From Photobacterium sp. Ph5 (GTDB lineage Bacteria; Pseudomonadota; Gammaproteobacteria; Enterobacterales; Vibrionaceae), in contig NZ_JADQAQ010000034.1 in assembly GCF_022129445.1 (NCBI RefSeq), forward strand, positions 1-49,004: a DNA stretch of 49,004 bases, given 5' to 3'. Below the pieces are notes generated by a model. It did not search any database, was not told the origin of the DNA, and worked only from the letters and a program-made list of their open reading frames with translations. Below are positions 9,646 through 19,300 of this stretch, piece by piece. A program made the translations under genes and the position numbers. Position 1 is the first letter of the stretch. Every line of letters begins with the position of its first letter.

Positions 9646-9786
9646 ATTCGGTTGCTCTCAGTGTGATACTTATCAATCAATGTATTTATGTTTAATCATT
9701 TCTTTCTTTCTAAAAGTGATTCAAATCTCATTTTTTAGTGACGTCATTTTCTTGTCTCTATTCATTACTTAGATGAATCACGATTG

Positions 9787-9802
9787 CGGCAAACGATTGC
9801 AG
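9787..9802. promoter_or_regulatory. PurR-like operator upstream of nupC
   Basis: CGGCAAACGATTGCAG: the 12-base core GCAAACGATTGC differs at one position from the PurR core GCAAACGTTTGC. PurR and its relative CytR regulate nucleoside uptake in enterobacteria and vibrios. Location 140-160 bases before the start codon is plausible for an operator but unverified. Confidence 0.4.
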
Positions 9803-10157
9803 TTTGAAAGAGCCCCGTAGTTACAGGGTTGTCGTTATACGCTCAAATAGCGGTATCAGCAATATACCCAATGAGCATAAGTGTGAGCTGAATCTCACTT
9901 GTAATCTGACGTAAAAAGACTTTTTTATGAAATTTAGAATATAACAGTAGGTGAGTTGGTAAAAATCCGAATGTTAAATAGCCAAATGTAGTTTCTGTGT
10001 ATGATGAATGTTATTTTTAATTGTGTTCATTAAATATGGAAAATAATATTTAAGATAAATAAATTTCAGATTTTTTTAAATATGATTCAATGCTGCGCTA
10101 AATATTAAAGTGTATTGCGAACAAATATTTTATTCGTGATAGTTTAGTGGAATCGAA
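9803..10157. other. AT-rich intergenic stretch
   Basis: About 350 bases between the nupC upstream region and a candidate 32-codon gene at 10158. I see no ORF with a ribosome site, no repeat array and no RNA gene that I recognise. Promoters for the two flanking units are expected here. Confidence 0.4.
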
Positions 10158-10256
10158 ATGATGAAAAAATCCTCTAAAAATCGTAAATTATGGTACTTCC
10201 ATCGACACGAACAGCGCAGTGAAACAAGACTTAATAAAAGCCTAAAGTCTAAATAA
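10158..10256 (+). CDS. Candidate small basic protein (32 residues)
   Basis: ATG-ATG start preceded by GTGGAA at an acceptable spacing, then an uninterrupted 32-codon frame ending TAA. The product begins MMKKSSKNRKLWYFHRH and ends LNKSLKSK. It is extremely basic (Lys, Arg and His make up over a third), with an aromatic patch LWYF, and has no signal peptide or membrane segment. Such composition suits a ribosome- or nucleic-acid-associated small protein, but this is inference. A perfect 11-bp hairpin follows 15 bases after the stop and would serve as its terminator. It stands alone between nupC and a convergent gene. I do not recognise the family. Confidence 0.45.
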   Translation: MMKKSSKNRKLWYFHRHEQRSETRLNKSLKSK

Positions 10257-10270
10257 TGTATAGGTGGCAA

Positions 10271-10312
10271 ACTTACGTTGATCGTCTAGGTTTAATGACG
10301 TTCAACGTAAGT
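10271..10312. terminator. Convergent-gene hairpin
   Basis: Perfect 11-bp inverted repeat ACTTACGTTGA (10271-10281) with TCAACGTAAGT (10302-10312), between the candidate small gene and the stop of the minus-strand transglycosylase. Neither strand has a strong T-run, so termination is likely but not certain. Confidence 0.55.
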
Positions 10313-10320
10313 AATAGCCG

Positions 10321-11787
10321 TTATTCAAGGACAGTAGGGGCATCAAACCGGTAAGGAGGGACAAAAGGCCGGATTCCTTTTTCACGGTATTTCTTTAAAC
10401 TCATTAATTGTTTATAAACAATATAATAACGATTGATATTGGTGACATAGACGACAGGTTGTTTGCCAATGTGCTTTCTTGTAATAATTTCAACATTATT
10501 AAACCAAATATCAGGGTTATAGCCTTTTTCTTTTGCATAACGACGCATTTTTCTAATATTACCTGGCCCTGCATTATAAGAGGCAAGTGTCATGTACATT
10601 TTATTATCAAAAGTTAAGCGGTTATCATCTAAATAATTATTTTGGATATAACGCATATATTTAATACCAGCATGAACATTGTTACTTGAGGTATAAATAT
10701 TAGGAATATTAATATATCGATCTCTTGCCGTACTAGGTAGTACTTGCATAATTCCTACAGCGCCTTTATTTGAGACCTTATGTTGGTTTAGACCTGACTC
10801 TTGAAAGCCTTGTGCCATCATCATTAAATAATCAAAGTCATATTCGGATGAATATTTAAAAAATAGATCAGAAAGCTTTTCCATTTTATCAATGTTATTA
10901 TCACTCAATAGGTTAGTTATCCAACCTTGATTATCTAAATATTTATTATAAATGACATTACCTAATAATGTGCCTGATTTTATTTGTTCAATATAGGTAT
11001 TAACTAATGTCATTAATTGAGGGCTTTCTTTTCTCATCGCCCATGCGATCTCACCATTACTGCGTAAAACAAAGGCAGAGTTCATGCGTAATTTAGGTAA
11101 TACTGTTTGCCATATTTTCATTTTATGTTCGTCTAAAACAGTCATATTCATCAATCCAAGATTGACCATTTCTAGCAACTCATAGTCTTGAAGCGTTTCT
11201 TCTATAAAATGAATTTTCATTGGATCAAGGCGTTGCAGTCGTAAACGATTGTTGACTTCAAGTAGGCTTTGGTAATAACTAGAACTTTTTCTTACCCAGA
11301 TCTCTTTATCGCTGAGTTGTTCTATTTGGGTGATTTCAGGAAAATCAATATTATTAATGATGACTTCTGAAATATTGCTAAGTACAGGTTCACTAAATGC
11401 GACTTGCTTTTTTCGTTGTTCAGTAATGGTTAAATTGGCAACAGCGAGATCACCGTGTCCAGCAATCAAGAATGGTATGAGTTGATCTCGATGAACAGGG
11501 ATCACTTGAATATTGAGCTTTGGATAAGTTTTATGAATATCTAACTCAAAGTGATGAAGTAATTCAGCAATAATGCCCTTCGGCAGACCATCTTCAATAT
11601 AATAAAAACCCAGATCAGCCGAGACTAATACTCTTACCACCCTTTTTTTTTCAAGAGCGCTGAGATCACCTGTGTAAGTTGGGCCTGTAAGTGGTGATAG
11701 TGTTAAGCCTAAGATGGTACTAGATGTTAAAAGTAAAGCCATATATACCCATAAAGGTAATAGCCGCTTTTTTAGTTGGACGTTCAT
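10321..11787 (-). CDS. MltF-like lytic transglycosylase (solute-binding domain plus SLT domain)
   Basis: 488 residues. An N-terminal signal anchor (LPLWVYMALLLTSSTILGL) leads into a periplasmic type 3 solute-binding domain (about residues 40-275; VRVLVSADLGFYYIEDGLPKG start). A C-terminal soluble lytic transglycosylase domain (about 300-450) carries the catalytic glutamate in AQGFQESGLNQ, then GAVGIMQVLPSTARD and the SYNAGPGNI motif. This two-domain order is that of membrane-bound lytic transglycosylase F, which cleaves peptidoglycan glycan strands to anhydro-muropeptides. It differs from housekeeping MltF in its partner: its ATG overlaps by 4 bases the stop of a von Willebrand A gene, so the two are probably co-translated. 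The binding-domain ligand is unknown. Confidence 0.88.
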   Translation of the reverse strand: MNVQLKKRLLPLWVYMALLLTSSTILGLTLSPLTGPTYTGDLSALEKKRVVRVLVSADLGFYYIEDGLPKGIIAELLHHFELDIHKTYPKLNIQVIPVHRDQLIPFLIAGHGDLAVANLTITEQRKKQVAFSEPVLSNISEVIINNIDFPEITQIEQLSDKEIWVRKSSSYYQSLLEVNNRLRLQRLDPMKIHFIEETLQDYELLEMVNLGLMNMTVLDEHKMKIWQTVLPKLRMNSAFVLRSNGEIAWAMRKESPQLMTLVNTYIEQIKSGTLLGNVIYNKYLDNQGWITNLLSDNNIDKMEKLSDLFFKYSSEYDFDYLMMMAQGFQESGLNQHKVSNKGAVGIMQVLPSTARDRYINIPNIYTSSNNVHAGIKYMRYIQNNYLDDNRLTFDNKMYMTLASYNAGPGNIRKMRRYAKEKGYNPDIWFNNVEIITRKHIGKQPVVYVTNINRYYIVYKQLMSLKKYREKGIRPFVPPYRFDAPTVLE

Positions 11788-12989
11788 AGGAAACTAAAGC
11801 CTTTTGATTTAGCTTGATCCTGTATGGTTAAAATAATCGCATTTCCCAAGTCATCTTTCTGAGTTTTTTTTGTGTTTTTTGATTGTTTAATAAAGGTTTT
11901 TCGTTGTTGTTCTAACGCCGATATTTGTTGTTGTAGCTTTTCTCTTTGCGCTATTTGTCGTTTAAGCTTTCCGATGATTTGTTGGTCATTTAATCCACGG
12001 TAGTGCTGTTGATCTTTTTTTGCGTACGTTAAACCTTGCTCTAAATTTTCTTGTGCGAGTGAAATTAAATCCCAATCCTGAGTTTTATACTGTTTACCTG
12101 CTTTGGCAATGCTGCGCTCTGCGCTACTCGATTTAGAAAGGCTTGATGCATTGGTATCTTGAGCGAGTTGCTGATTTTTTTTACTTGATCCTTTTGCACC
12201 ATAACCAATGTAAGTTTCGTTAAGTTGACGACCCAGCTCGATAATATCATCGTCATAAGGGGTCTCAATCTGCGGTGCTTTTTTCTTATGATCGATATTT
12301 AAGTAATTGCCATGACCTAACAATGCAGGTGTTGCCCATTGTAATTCTCGGCCTTTTAAATGAGGGCCGCAATATAAGGTATTTACGACAATACCGTTAC
12401 TTACCGCAAGGGGAATAGCATGGCTAATAGGAATATCCCCTTGTTGAAACTCTTCATTACCTGCAATGATGATCAAACGTAGATCGTCTGGGTGCTTGCT
12501 CCACTGTAACCGGTTTGTTGCTTCTTGAATCACTTGTGGTGCATATTCTTTACTTCCCCCAATTTTGATTGCAAAAAGTGCTTCTGAAAATTGATCAAGA
12601 TCGGATGTGAGTGGTGAGAGTAGACGTAAATAACCATCATGTTTTGACTGATGCTCAACGCCATATTCAAACAATGCAACTTGTAATGTAACAGGGTGAT
12701 CATGTTTATTAGCTGTTGCAATGGCATTGATGATTAACCAGATTTGTTCTCTTGCCTGATTGATTAATCCTCCCATAGAGCCACTGGCATCAAGTAAAAT
12801 CGCGACTTGAATTGTTGGGCCGGTGCGAGTAAAAGGCATGGGGGTAGTTTTATTTTTTGCGTGTTCAGGTTGTAGAATATCTGGAAGTACGAGTGCAGGC
12901 GGCTTTTTATCACTGCTACTATAGGCAGGAATAGAGATGGTCAAAAGAAAACTGAGCAATAATAGTCGTATTAGCATAATATCTCGCAT
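11784..12989 (-). CDS. Exported von Willebrand factor A domain protein
   Basis: 401 residues. A signal peptide (MLIRLLLLSFLLTISIPAYS) precedes a vWA domain whose metal-ion-dependent adhesion site is visible as LLDASGSMGG near residues 67-76 (DxSxS). The later part is a charged, glutamine- and lysine-rich region (about 290-390) with likely coiled coil, ending near KSKGFSFL. The start could be ATG 12989 or the ATG at 12977, which gives the cleaner signal peptide. Its stop overlaps the start of the MltF-like gene (ATGA), implying translational coupling and a shared envelope role, for example a scaffold that positions peptidoglycan cleavage. That role is inference; no substrate is known. Confidence 0.82.
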   Translation of the reverse strand: MRDIMLIRLLLLSFLLTISIPAYSSSDKKPPALVLPDILQPEHAKNKTTPMPFTRTGPTIQVAILLDASGSMGGLINQAREQIWLIINAIATANKHDHPVTLQVALFEYGVEHQSKHDGYLRLLSPLTSDLDQFSEALFAIKIGGSKEYAPQVIQEATNRLQWSKHPDDLRLIIIAGNEEFQQGDIPISHAIPLAVSNGIVVNTLYCGPHLKGRELQWATPALLGHGNYLNIDHKKKAPQIETPYDDDIIELGRQLNETYIGYGAKGSSKKNQQLAQDTNASSLSKSSSAERSIAKAGKQYKTQDWDLISLAQENLEQGLTYAKKDQQHYRGLNDQQIIGKLKRQIAQREKLQQQISALEQQRKTFIKQSKNTKKTQKDDLGNAIILTIQDQAKSKGFSFL

Positions 12990-13166
12990 ATCAATGTATT
13001 GAGTGCTAAATGTCAGCGTATTCTAGAAACTAATTCTCTAAGTATGGTTGGTAAGTGCTATTTGTGCAGAGTTTCGCGGCAACATTTGTAGTCTTCAAGA
13101 ACAAAGTAGCGGTTATAAATGTAAAGTAAGTAGTAACTCACTTTTAAATTTAATAGGTTTGTTTTA

Positions 13167-14069
13167 GTGGTAGATATATTCAAAAAACATATTTATCTGG
13201 TAGTGGCTTTACTCAGCTTATCTGGCTGTAGTTCAGCGTCTACGTATTCTGTACGTAAGCCATTAGATGTTGATGTTCTGGCAAATTTACCTGAAGTGTT
13301 GAATGAATCATCAGGTCTTGCCCTTATTAATGGACAGATATGGTCTCATAATGACAGTGGCAGTCAAAATCAGATTTACCAACTGTCTTCTGATTTTAAA
13401 ACGGTCACAAAAACAGTGACGGTAAAACACAGTAAAAACTATGATTGGGAAGATTTAGCACAAAGTAAGCGCTATCTATATATTGGTGATACAGGAAATA
13501 ATTCGACTCGTCGTAATGGTGGTGTGATTTATAAAGTCCCACTAACATCGCTTAAAAAAGGCTCGTCAGTGTCACCCATTACTACAATTCGCTATCGCTT
13601 TAAAGATTTTAAACCGGGTAAAACGTATCAACATAATTATGATAGTGAAGCGATAACGGTAGTAGGAGATCAACTTTGGCTATTTAGTAAAAATTGGCAA
13701 AATGAGCACACTAAACTATACCGTTTAAGTACAACTAAAGTTAATCAGACTGTTACACCTGCTGGGGATTATCCAACAGAAGGGTTAATCACCAGCGCTG
13801 ATTACAATGCCACAACGTCTACGCTTGTGTTGTTGGGGTATCGTAAAGATGTCTTTTTAGGGTATTCATTTATTTGGTTAGTGAAAGTCAAAGGCAATCA
13901 ATTAGATTGGTCAACAGCGCAATATAAGCGGTTAAGAATTTATTCTCAGTGGGAAGCGGTGCATTGGTATAACAACAATAAGCTTCTAATCACCAGTGAG
14001 AAAAACCCATTAACGAAAGCGATGATAGCTACGGTAGATGTGTCATCTTTGATTAATGCAAGTGAATAA
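13167..14069 (+). CDS. Lipoprotein with probable beta-propeller fold
   Basis: 300 residues from a GTG start. The signal peptide ends in a lipobox LSGC (Cys near residue 21), so this is a predicted lipoprotein. The mature part has repeated beta-strand blocks with motifs such as SSGLALINGQIWSHNDSG, YDWEDLAQSKRYLYIGDTG and YDSEAITVVGDQLWLFSKN, reminiscent of beta-propeller blades with an SGL/WED pattern seen in uncharacterised bacterial envelope proteins. No catalytic motif is evident. It is divergently transcribed from the vWA/transglycosylase pair, and its 5' region is a shared promoter zone. Function unknown. Confidence 0.75.
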   Translation: MVDIFKKHIYLVVALLSLSGCSSASTYSVRKPLDVDVLANLPEVLNESSGLALINGQIWSHNDSGSQNQIYQLSSDFKTVTKTVTVKHSKNYDWEDLAQSKRYLYIGDTGNNSTRRNGGVIYKVPLTSLKKGSSVSPITTIRYRFKDFKPGKTYQHNYDSEAITVVGDQLWLFSKNWQNEHTKLYRLSTTKVNQTVTPAGDYPTEGLITSADYNATTSTLVLLGYRKDVFLGYSFIWLVKVKGNQLDWSTAQYKRLRIYSQWEAVHWYNNNKLLITSEKNPLTKAMIATVDVSSLINASE

Positions 14070-14146
14070 CCTTGCAACATCTGCTAGTATCAGCCCAAAT
14101 TTAGCTGTTATCCCTATAAGGGGCAGCCTACTAAACTGGAAAAATT

Positions 14147-14632
14147 GTGACTAATAACGATATTTTACGCCGTGTACGCTACATCTTTGATTTAAATGAT
14201 AGCCAACTAATTGAAATCTTTGCACAAGCAGACGTTACGGTAACTCGTGAGCAAGTATGTAACTGGTTAAAGCCAGAAGATAACGACGATTACAAAAGTT
14301 GTTCTGACGAAGAATTTGCAACGTTTCTAAACGGCTTTATCAATCAAAAGCGTGGCAAGAAAGAAGGTCCACAACCAGTACCAGAGAAAAAGCTGACTAA
14401 TAATATTATTTTCCGTAAGCTTCAAATTGCATTAAATCTAAAAGCAGATGATGTATTGGATTTGTTTAAGCTGGTGGATTTCCGTTTAAGTAAGCATGAA
14501 TTAAGTGCTTTTTTCCGCAAGCTTGATCATAAGCATTACCGTGAGTGCAAAGATCAGGTGCTACGTAACTTTTTGCAAGCATTACAAATTAACTTTCGTG
14601 GTGAAGAGCCTGCGACGGCAGAAGCAGAATAA
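14147..14632 (+). CDS. yehS: DUF1456 protein, YehS-like
   Basis: 161 residues from a GTG start with GGAA upstream. It consists of two similar halves, each beginning with an N-(N/D)-I-(L/I)-(R/F)-R motif (NNDILRRVRYIFDLND near residue 2; NNIIFRKLQIALNLKAD near 84) and each ending with a Cys and Phe-rich segment (SCSDEEFATFLNGF, ECKDQVLRNFLQAL). This duplicated helical unit is the hallmark of DUF1456/YehS. The family is cytoplasmic and uncharacterised. It is a single gene ended by a terminator. Confidence 0.87.
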   Translation: MTNNDILRRVRYIFDLNDSQLIEIFAQADVTVTREQVCNWLKPEDNDDYKSCSDEEFATFLNGFINQKRGKKEGPQPVPEKKLTNNIIFRKLQIALNLKADDVLDLFKLVDFRLSKHELSAFFRKLDHKHYRECKDQVLRNFLQALQINFRGEEPATAEAE

Positions 14633-14670
14633 CGTTATTTCAGACGTAACAGAATAAATCGAAAGTAATA

Positions 14671-14695
14671 AAAAGCAGCGTTGGCTGCTTTTTTT
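14671..14695 (+). terminator. Intrinsic terminator
   Basis: AAAAGCAGC (14671-14679) pairs with GCTGCTTTT (14684-14692), followed by further T residues, directly after the YehS-like gene. Confidence 0.88.
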
Positions 14696-14775
14696 ACATC
14701 TGTAATATCAGGTTGCATGTGATTCTTATCAGAAAGAGTAACATTAATAGAGATGATAAAAATGGAAAACGGCTA

Positions 14776-15684
14776 ATGGCGCACTCACATGAACACTCTA
14801 TTTCAAATTACAATTCTGCATTCGCACTAGGAATTGTACTTAATCTTCTTTATGTCATTGTCGAAGCAATATATGGCTTTGTTACTGATTCTTTAGCCTT
14901 ATTGGCTGATGCAGGCCATAACTTGAGCGATGTTGTTACGTTAGTTTTAGCATGGGGCGCTTTTGCCTTAGCAAAAAAAGCCGCAACCGATCAACGAACT
15001 TATGGCTTTCGTAAAGCCACAATATTGGCATCATTAACCAGTGCTATATTGTTGTTATTTGCACTCGGAGCCATTGCATGGGAGGCGGTTCAGCGATTTT
15101 CAGATCCTCGTCCAGTTGCTGGTATAACGGTGATGGTTGTTGCCTTTATTGGTGTCATTATAAATGCTGCGACAGCGATGCTATTTGCGAAAGGACAAAA
15201 GCATGATCTGAACATGAAAGGGGCATTTTTACATATGGCAGGGGATGCCTCAGTATCGCTTGGTGTCATTATTTCAGCGTTTATTATTAATATGACAGGC
15301 TGGGATTGGTTAGATCCAGCCACCAGTTTAGCTATTGTGGTGGTCATTTTAATTGGTACATGGGGATTACTAAAAGATTCAATTAACTATTCATTAGATG
15401 CAGTACCAAGCAATGTTGATATGGCAGGATTAAAAGCGTATTTAGCGGCATTGCCAAATGTTGCCACTTTCCATGACCTGCATGTATGGCCGATGAGTAC
15501 CACTGAAAATGCCATGACGGTACACCTAGTCGTTGACGATTATTTACAAGCACAATCATTAGCTGATGAGATTAAACATCATGTTCACGAGCACTTTGAT
15601 ATTGAGCATGTTACGGTGCAAATAGAAGCGGCTGATTGTGTATGTAAAACAGAACATCAATCTTGTGGTGTTACGAGTAATTAA
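14776..15684 (+). CDS. Cation diffusion facilitator (zinc-type, CzcD/ZitB-like)
   Basis: 302 residues from ATG 14776 (MAHSHEHSISNYN). The frame is open upstream to 14713, but 14776 has GGAAAA at good spacing and begins with the His-rich N-terminus typical of the family. Six membrane helices are expected. The transport-site motifs HxxxD/DxxxD are visible as DAGHNLSDV (helix 2) and HMAGDASVSLGV (helix 5), and the cytoplasmic C-terminal domain carries HDLHVWPMSTTENAMTVHL. The end is Cys/His-rich (CVCKTEHQSCG). It exports Zn(II) or related divalent cations by proton antiport. It is adjacent to, and convergent with, the copper/silver region, extending the metal-resistance context. Confidence 0.92.
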   Translation: MAHSHEHSISNYNSAFALGIVLNLLYVIVEAIYGFVTDSLALLADAGHNLSDVVTLVLAWGAFALAKKAATDQRTYGFRKATILASLTSAILLLFALGAIAWEAVQRFSDPRPVAGITVMVVAFIGVIINAATAMLFAKGQKHDLNMKGAFLHMAGDASVSLGVIISAFIINMTGWDWLDPATSLAIVVVILIGTWGLLKDSINYSLDAVPSNVDMAGLKAYLAALPNVATFHDLHVWPMSTTENAMTVHLVVDDYLQAQSLADEIKHHVHEHFDIEHVTVQIEAADCVCKTEHQSCGVTSN

Positions 15685-15744
15685 CACACATCTGTATATA
15701 GCATTGTGACCAATACTATCGTTAGGTTTACTTATTTCATTATA

Positions 15745-15779
15745 TAAAAACCGTGGCTGAAGAGATTGCAGCCACGGTA
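15745..15779 (-). terminator. Intrinsic terminator of the cupredoxin gene
   Basis: CCGTGGCTG (15751-15759) pairs with CAGCCACGG (15769-15777). On the minus strand the stem is followed by a T5 run, right after the stop at 15803. Confidence 0.88.
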
Positions 15780-15802
15780 AATTATGCAGTGATTAATCTG
15801 GT

Positions 15803-16321
15803 TTAAAGCGTTAATGTTTTCGTCATACCGGCTTCAGAGTGTCCCGGCATATTACAAGATAGAACAACATTATTATCACCATGGAAATGCCATAAAACTT
15901 GTTTAGCTTTGCCTGGTGCGACGGTTACGCTGCTACCGTCATCGTGGTTATGTTCATGGTTACTGTGATCCATTGTTGCCATCATTTTACGATGTTTAGT
16001 TTGCTCTTCTTTTGAGCCAATAGTGAAGTTATGATCAATCTTGCCTGTATTCATTACAACAAACTGCACCACATCATTGGGCTGGATATCAACGTCTTTT
16101 TTAAAAGTGATCTTGTTGTCATCGGATAAAATAACATGAACCACCTTGTCGGGTTTTGCGCCTTTTGCTGGCATACCCACAGCAGACATACCTTTCATAT
16201 CCATAGTGCTGTGATCCATTTTCATTGCACCATGCTCCATCTTACTGTGATCCATTTCAGCCAATGCAACGCTTGAGGTGGTAAGTAAAAGCGCAACGAA
16301 TGTGTGATTGAATAATTTCAT
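15803..16321 (-). CDS. Periplasmic cupredoxin, copper-tolerance type (CopI-like)
   Basis: 172 residues. A signal peptide (MKLFNHTFVALLLTTSSVALA) is followed by a Met/His-rich segment (MDHSKMEHGAMKMDHSTMDMKGM) likely to bind Cu(I)/Ag(I), then a cupredoxin domain. Type 1 copper ligands fit His in KIDHNFTIG (near residue 97) and Cys, His and Met in LSCNMPGHSEAGM (near 155-167). A second His-rich loop (MDHSNHEHNHDDG near 116-128) lies inside the domain. The overall plan is that of CopI-type periplasmic proteins found with copper efflux systems in vibrios. AAGGAATAG precedes the ATG at good spacing. It follows cusA by about 70 bases and ends at its own terminator, so it is probably last in the cus operon. 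Confidence 0.85.
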   Translation of the reverse strand: MKLFNHTFVALLLTTSSVALAEMDHSKMEHGAMKMDHSTMDMKGMSAVGMPAKGAKPDKVVHVILSDDNKITFKKDVDIQPNDVVQFVVMNTGKIDHNFTIGSKEEQTKHRKMMATMDHSNHEHNHDDGSSVTVAPGKAKQVLWHFHGDNNVVLSCNMPGHSEAGMTKTLTL

Positions 16322-16390
16322 TCTCTATTCCTTTATAGTGAAGTCGATATTGTGGTTACCCATATTGGATAACCACGTGATTGAGCTTGT

Positions 16391-19300
16391 TTATACTGAC
16401 TTTTTCATTGCCATATTTTTCCAAAGTTTAAATACAGCAGGGATAACAAGTAGGGTGAGAATTAACGCTGATGCCATGCCACCTATCATAGGTGCCGCAA
16501 TACGCTGCATGACTTCAGAGCCGGTTCCTGCACCATACATAATGGGAATTAAACCGATGATCACGGTAAGTACTGTCATCATCACAGGGCGAACACGTTG
16601 TCCGGCACCTTCATGAATCGCAGCATGGAGATCGTCAGTGGTGAGCGTTTTCTCTGCGCAATCTTGCTGTTTAAAACTCCACGCTTGGTTGAGATAAACC
16701 AACATGATGACGCCAATCTCGACGGCAACACCAGCAAGGGCAATGAAACCCACCCCAACGGCAATCGAGAAGTTAAAGTTCAAGTACCACATCAGCCATA
16801 ATCCACCCACCATGGCGAGAGGTAGGGTTGCCATGATCACCAGCACTTCAGTGACTCGGCGGAAGCTAAAGTAAAGCAGTAGCATGATGATGCTAATGGT
16901 TAATGGCGCAACAATACTTAAACGGGCTTTTGCACGTTCCATATACTCATATTGACCAGACCATGCCAGTGAATAACCCGCAGGTAATTTAAGCTGCTCT
17001 GCCACCGTTTGTTGTGCTTCAGTTACGTATGAGCCTAAGTCGCGATCATCAATATCAACAAACACCCAACCATTAGGGCGAGCATTTTCGGTTTTGATCA
17101 TCGGTGGTCCGTCTTCATAGCGAATATCAGCCACATCAGCTAACGCAATACGTGCACCGTTGGGGGTGACTAGCGGTAAGTGTTGCAGCTTAGTCACTGA
17201 GTCACGGTAAGATTGTGGGTAACGCACGTTAATAGGATAACGCTCTAAACCTTCGACACTTTCACTGACGTTCATACCACCCACAGCAGTCGAAATCACC
17301 TGTTGAATATCTTTAACGGACAAGCCATATCGTGCCGCCTGACGACGTTTAATATCGATTGTGATGTAGCGACCGCCAGCAACACGTTCAGCATACACAG
17401 AAGCAGTCCCTGTGATGTTATTGAGAATCGGCTCAAGCTCCGCACCAATTTTCTCTATCACTTGCAGATCTGGGCCTGCAATTTTGATCCCGATAGGGGT
17501 TTTGATCCCCGTTGCCAACATATCAATACGAGTTTTGATTGGCATGACCCATGCGTTGGTTAAGCCCGGAAATTGAATTAATTGATCAAATTCCTTACGC
17601 AGAGATTCGCTAGTGACGCCCTCTCGCCATTGATCTTTCGGTTTTAATTGGATCACCGTTTCGATCATGGTTAAAGGTGCGGGATCGGTTGCCGATTCTG
17701 CACGTCCCACCTTGCCCCACACGGTTGCTACTTCCGGTACGGTTTTGATCAATTTATTAGTTTGTTGTAATAACTCACGGGCTTTACCAATTGAGATCCC
17801 CGGATAGGTAGTCGGCATATACATCAGATCGCCTTCGTCTAATGGCGGAATAAACTCGCTACCTAACTTGGTGATGGGGTAGTAAGACGACGCCATTAAC
17901 GCAATTGCTATTGCAATGATGGTTTTAGGAAAACGTAAGCTGATGTTGAGCATTGGGCGATAAAGCGCAATCAGGGCTTTATTAATCGGATTTTTGCTTT
18001 CAGGTAAAATTCGACCTCGAACAAAGTAGCCCATTAACACGGGCACTAAGGTGATCGCTAACCCTGCGGCTGCCGCCATTGCATAGGTTTTGGTAAAGGC
18101 GAGGGGAGAGAACATCTTGCCTTCTTGACCTTCAAGCGCAAACACAGGCACAAAACTTAATGTGATGATCAGTAGTGAGAAGAACAGAGGTGTGCCGACT
18201 TCTTCAGCCGCTTTACTGATCACTTGCCAGCGGTTTTCATTGGTCAGTGGCGTGCGCTCAATGTGCTTATGCAAGTTTTCAATCATTACGATGGCACCAT
18301 CTACCATGGCACCAATGGCGATAGCGATGCCGCCTAATGACATGATGTTGGCGTTAATACCTTGCCAATGCATGATGATGAACGCAGATAAGATACCGAT
18401 CGGCAAGCTAATGGCGATCACCAGCGATGAGCGTATATGGAATAAAAAGAGGGCGCAGACAATGGCAACAACGATGAATTCTTCAGCCAGTTTTTGCCAT
18501 AGGTTTTCTACCGCTTGATCGATAAGGGTAGAGCGATCATAAGTGGCGACTATTTCAACACCATCAGGCAAGCTACGTTGTAACGTTTCGAGTTTTGCTT
18601 TGACTTTATCAATCACGGCACTGGCATTTTCACCAAATCGCATCACGATAACGCCACCAACCGCTTCACCTTCACCGTTAAATTCAGAGATACCACGACG
18701 CATTTGTGGACCAAGATTGATGGTTGCGACATCACCTAACAGTAACGGGATTCCCGTCGCCGTGACTTTCAATGGTAGTGATTTAATATCATCAATATTG
18801 GTTAAGTAACCTGTGGTACGCACCATGTGTTCAGCTTCAGCGACTTCAATTACCGATGCGCCTGTTTCTTGGTTGCCGTTTTGGATTGCCATGTTGACTT
18901 GTTGCAACGTCAAATCGTAAGCACGCAACTTAGCGGGATCGATTTCCACTTGATATTGCTTCACCATACCGCCAACGGTGGCAACTTCGGAGACCCCTTC
19001 AACGGTTTGCAACTCGTATTTTAAGAACCAGTCTTGCAGGCTACGAAGCTCTGCCAGATCGTGCTTGCCTGTTTTATCTTGTAATACATAGCTGTAAATC
19101 CAACCTACACCGGTGGCATCTGGGCCTAATGTTGGTTTGGCATTAGCGGGCAGTTTAGGCGCAACTTGGCTTAAATATTCCAATACCCGTGAGCGAGCCC
19201 AATACATGTCGGTTTTATCATTGAAAATAATGTAGACATAGGAGTCACCAAAGAAAGAATAACCACGAACGGTTTCAGCCCCCGGTACGGCTAACATGGC

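Noticed and set aside
16308..19024. Several plus-strand ORFs of 60-118 codons inside cusA (for example 18162-18518)
   Set aside because: They are antisense shadows of a strongly supported coding frame, without ribosome sites or recognisable products.
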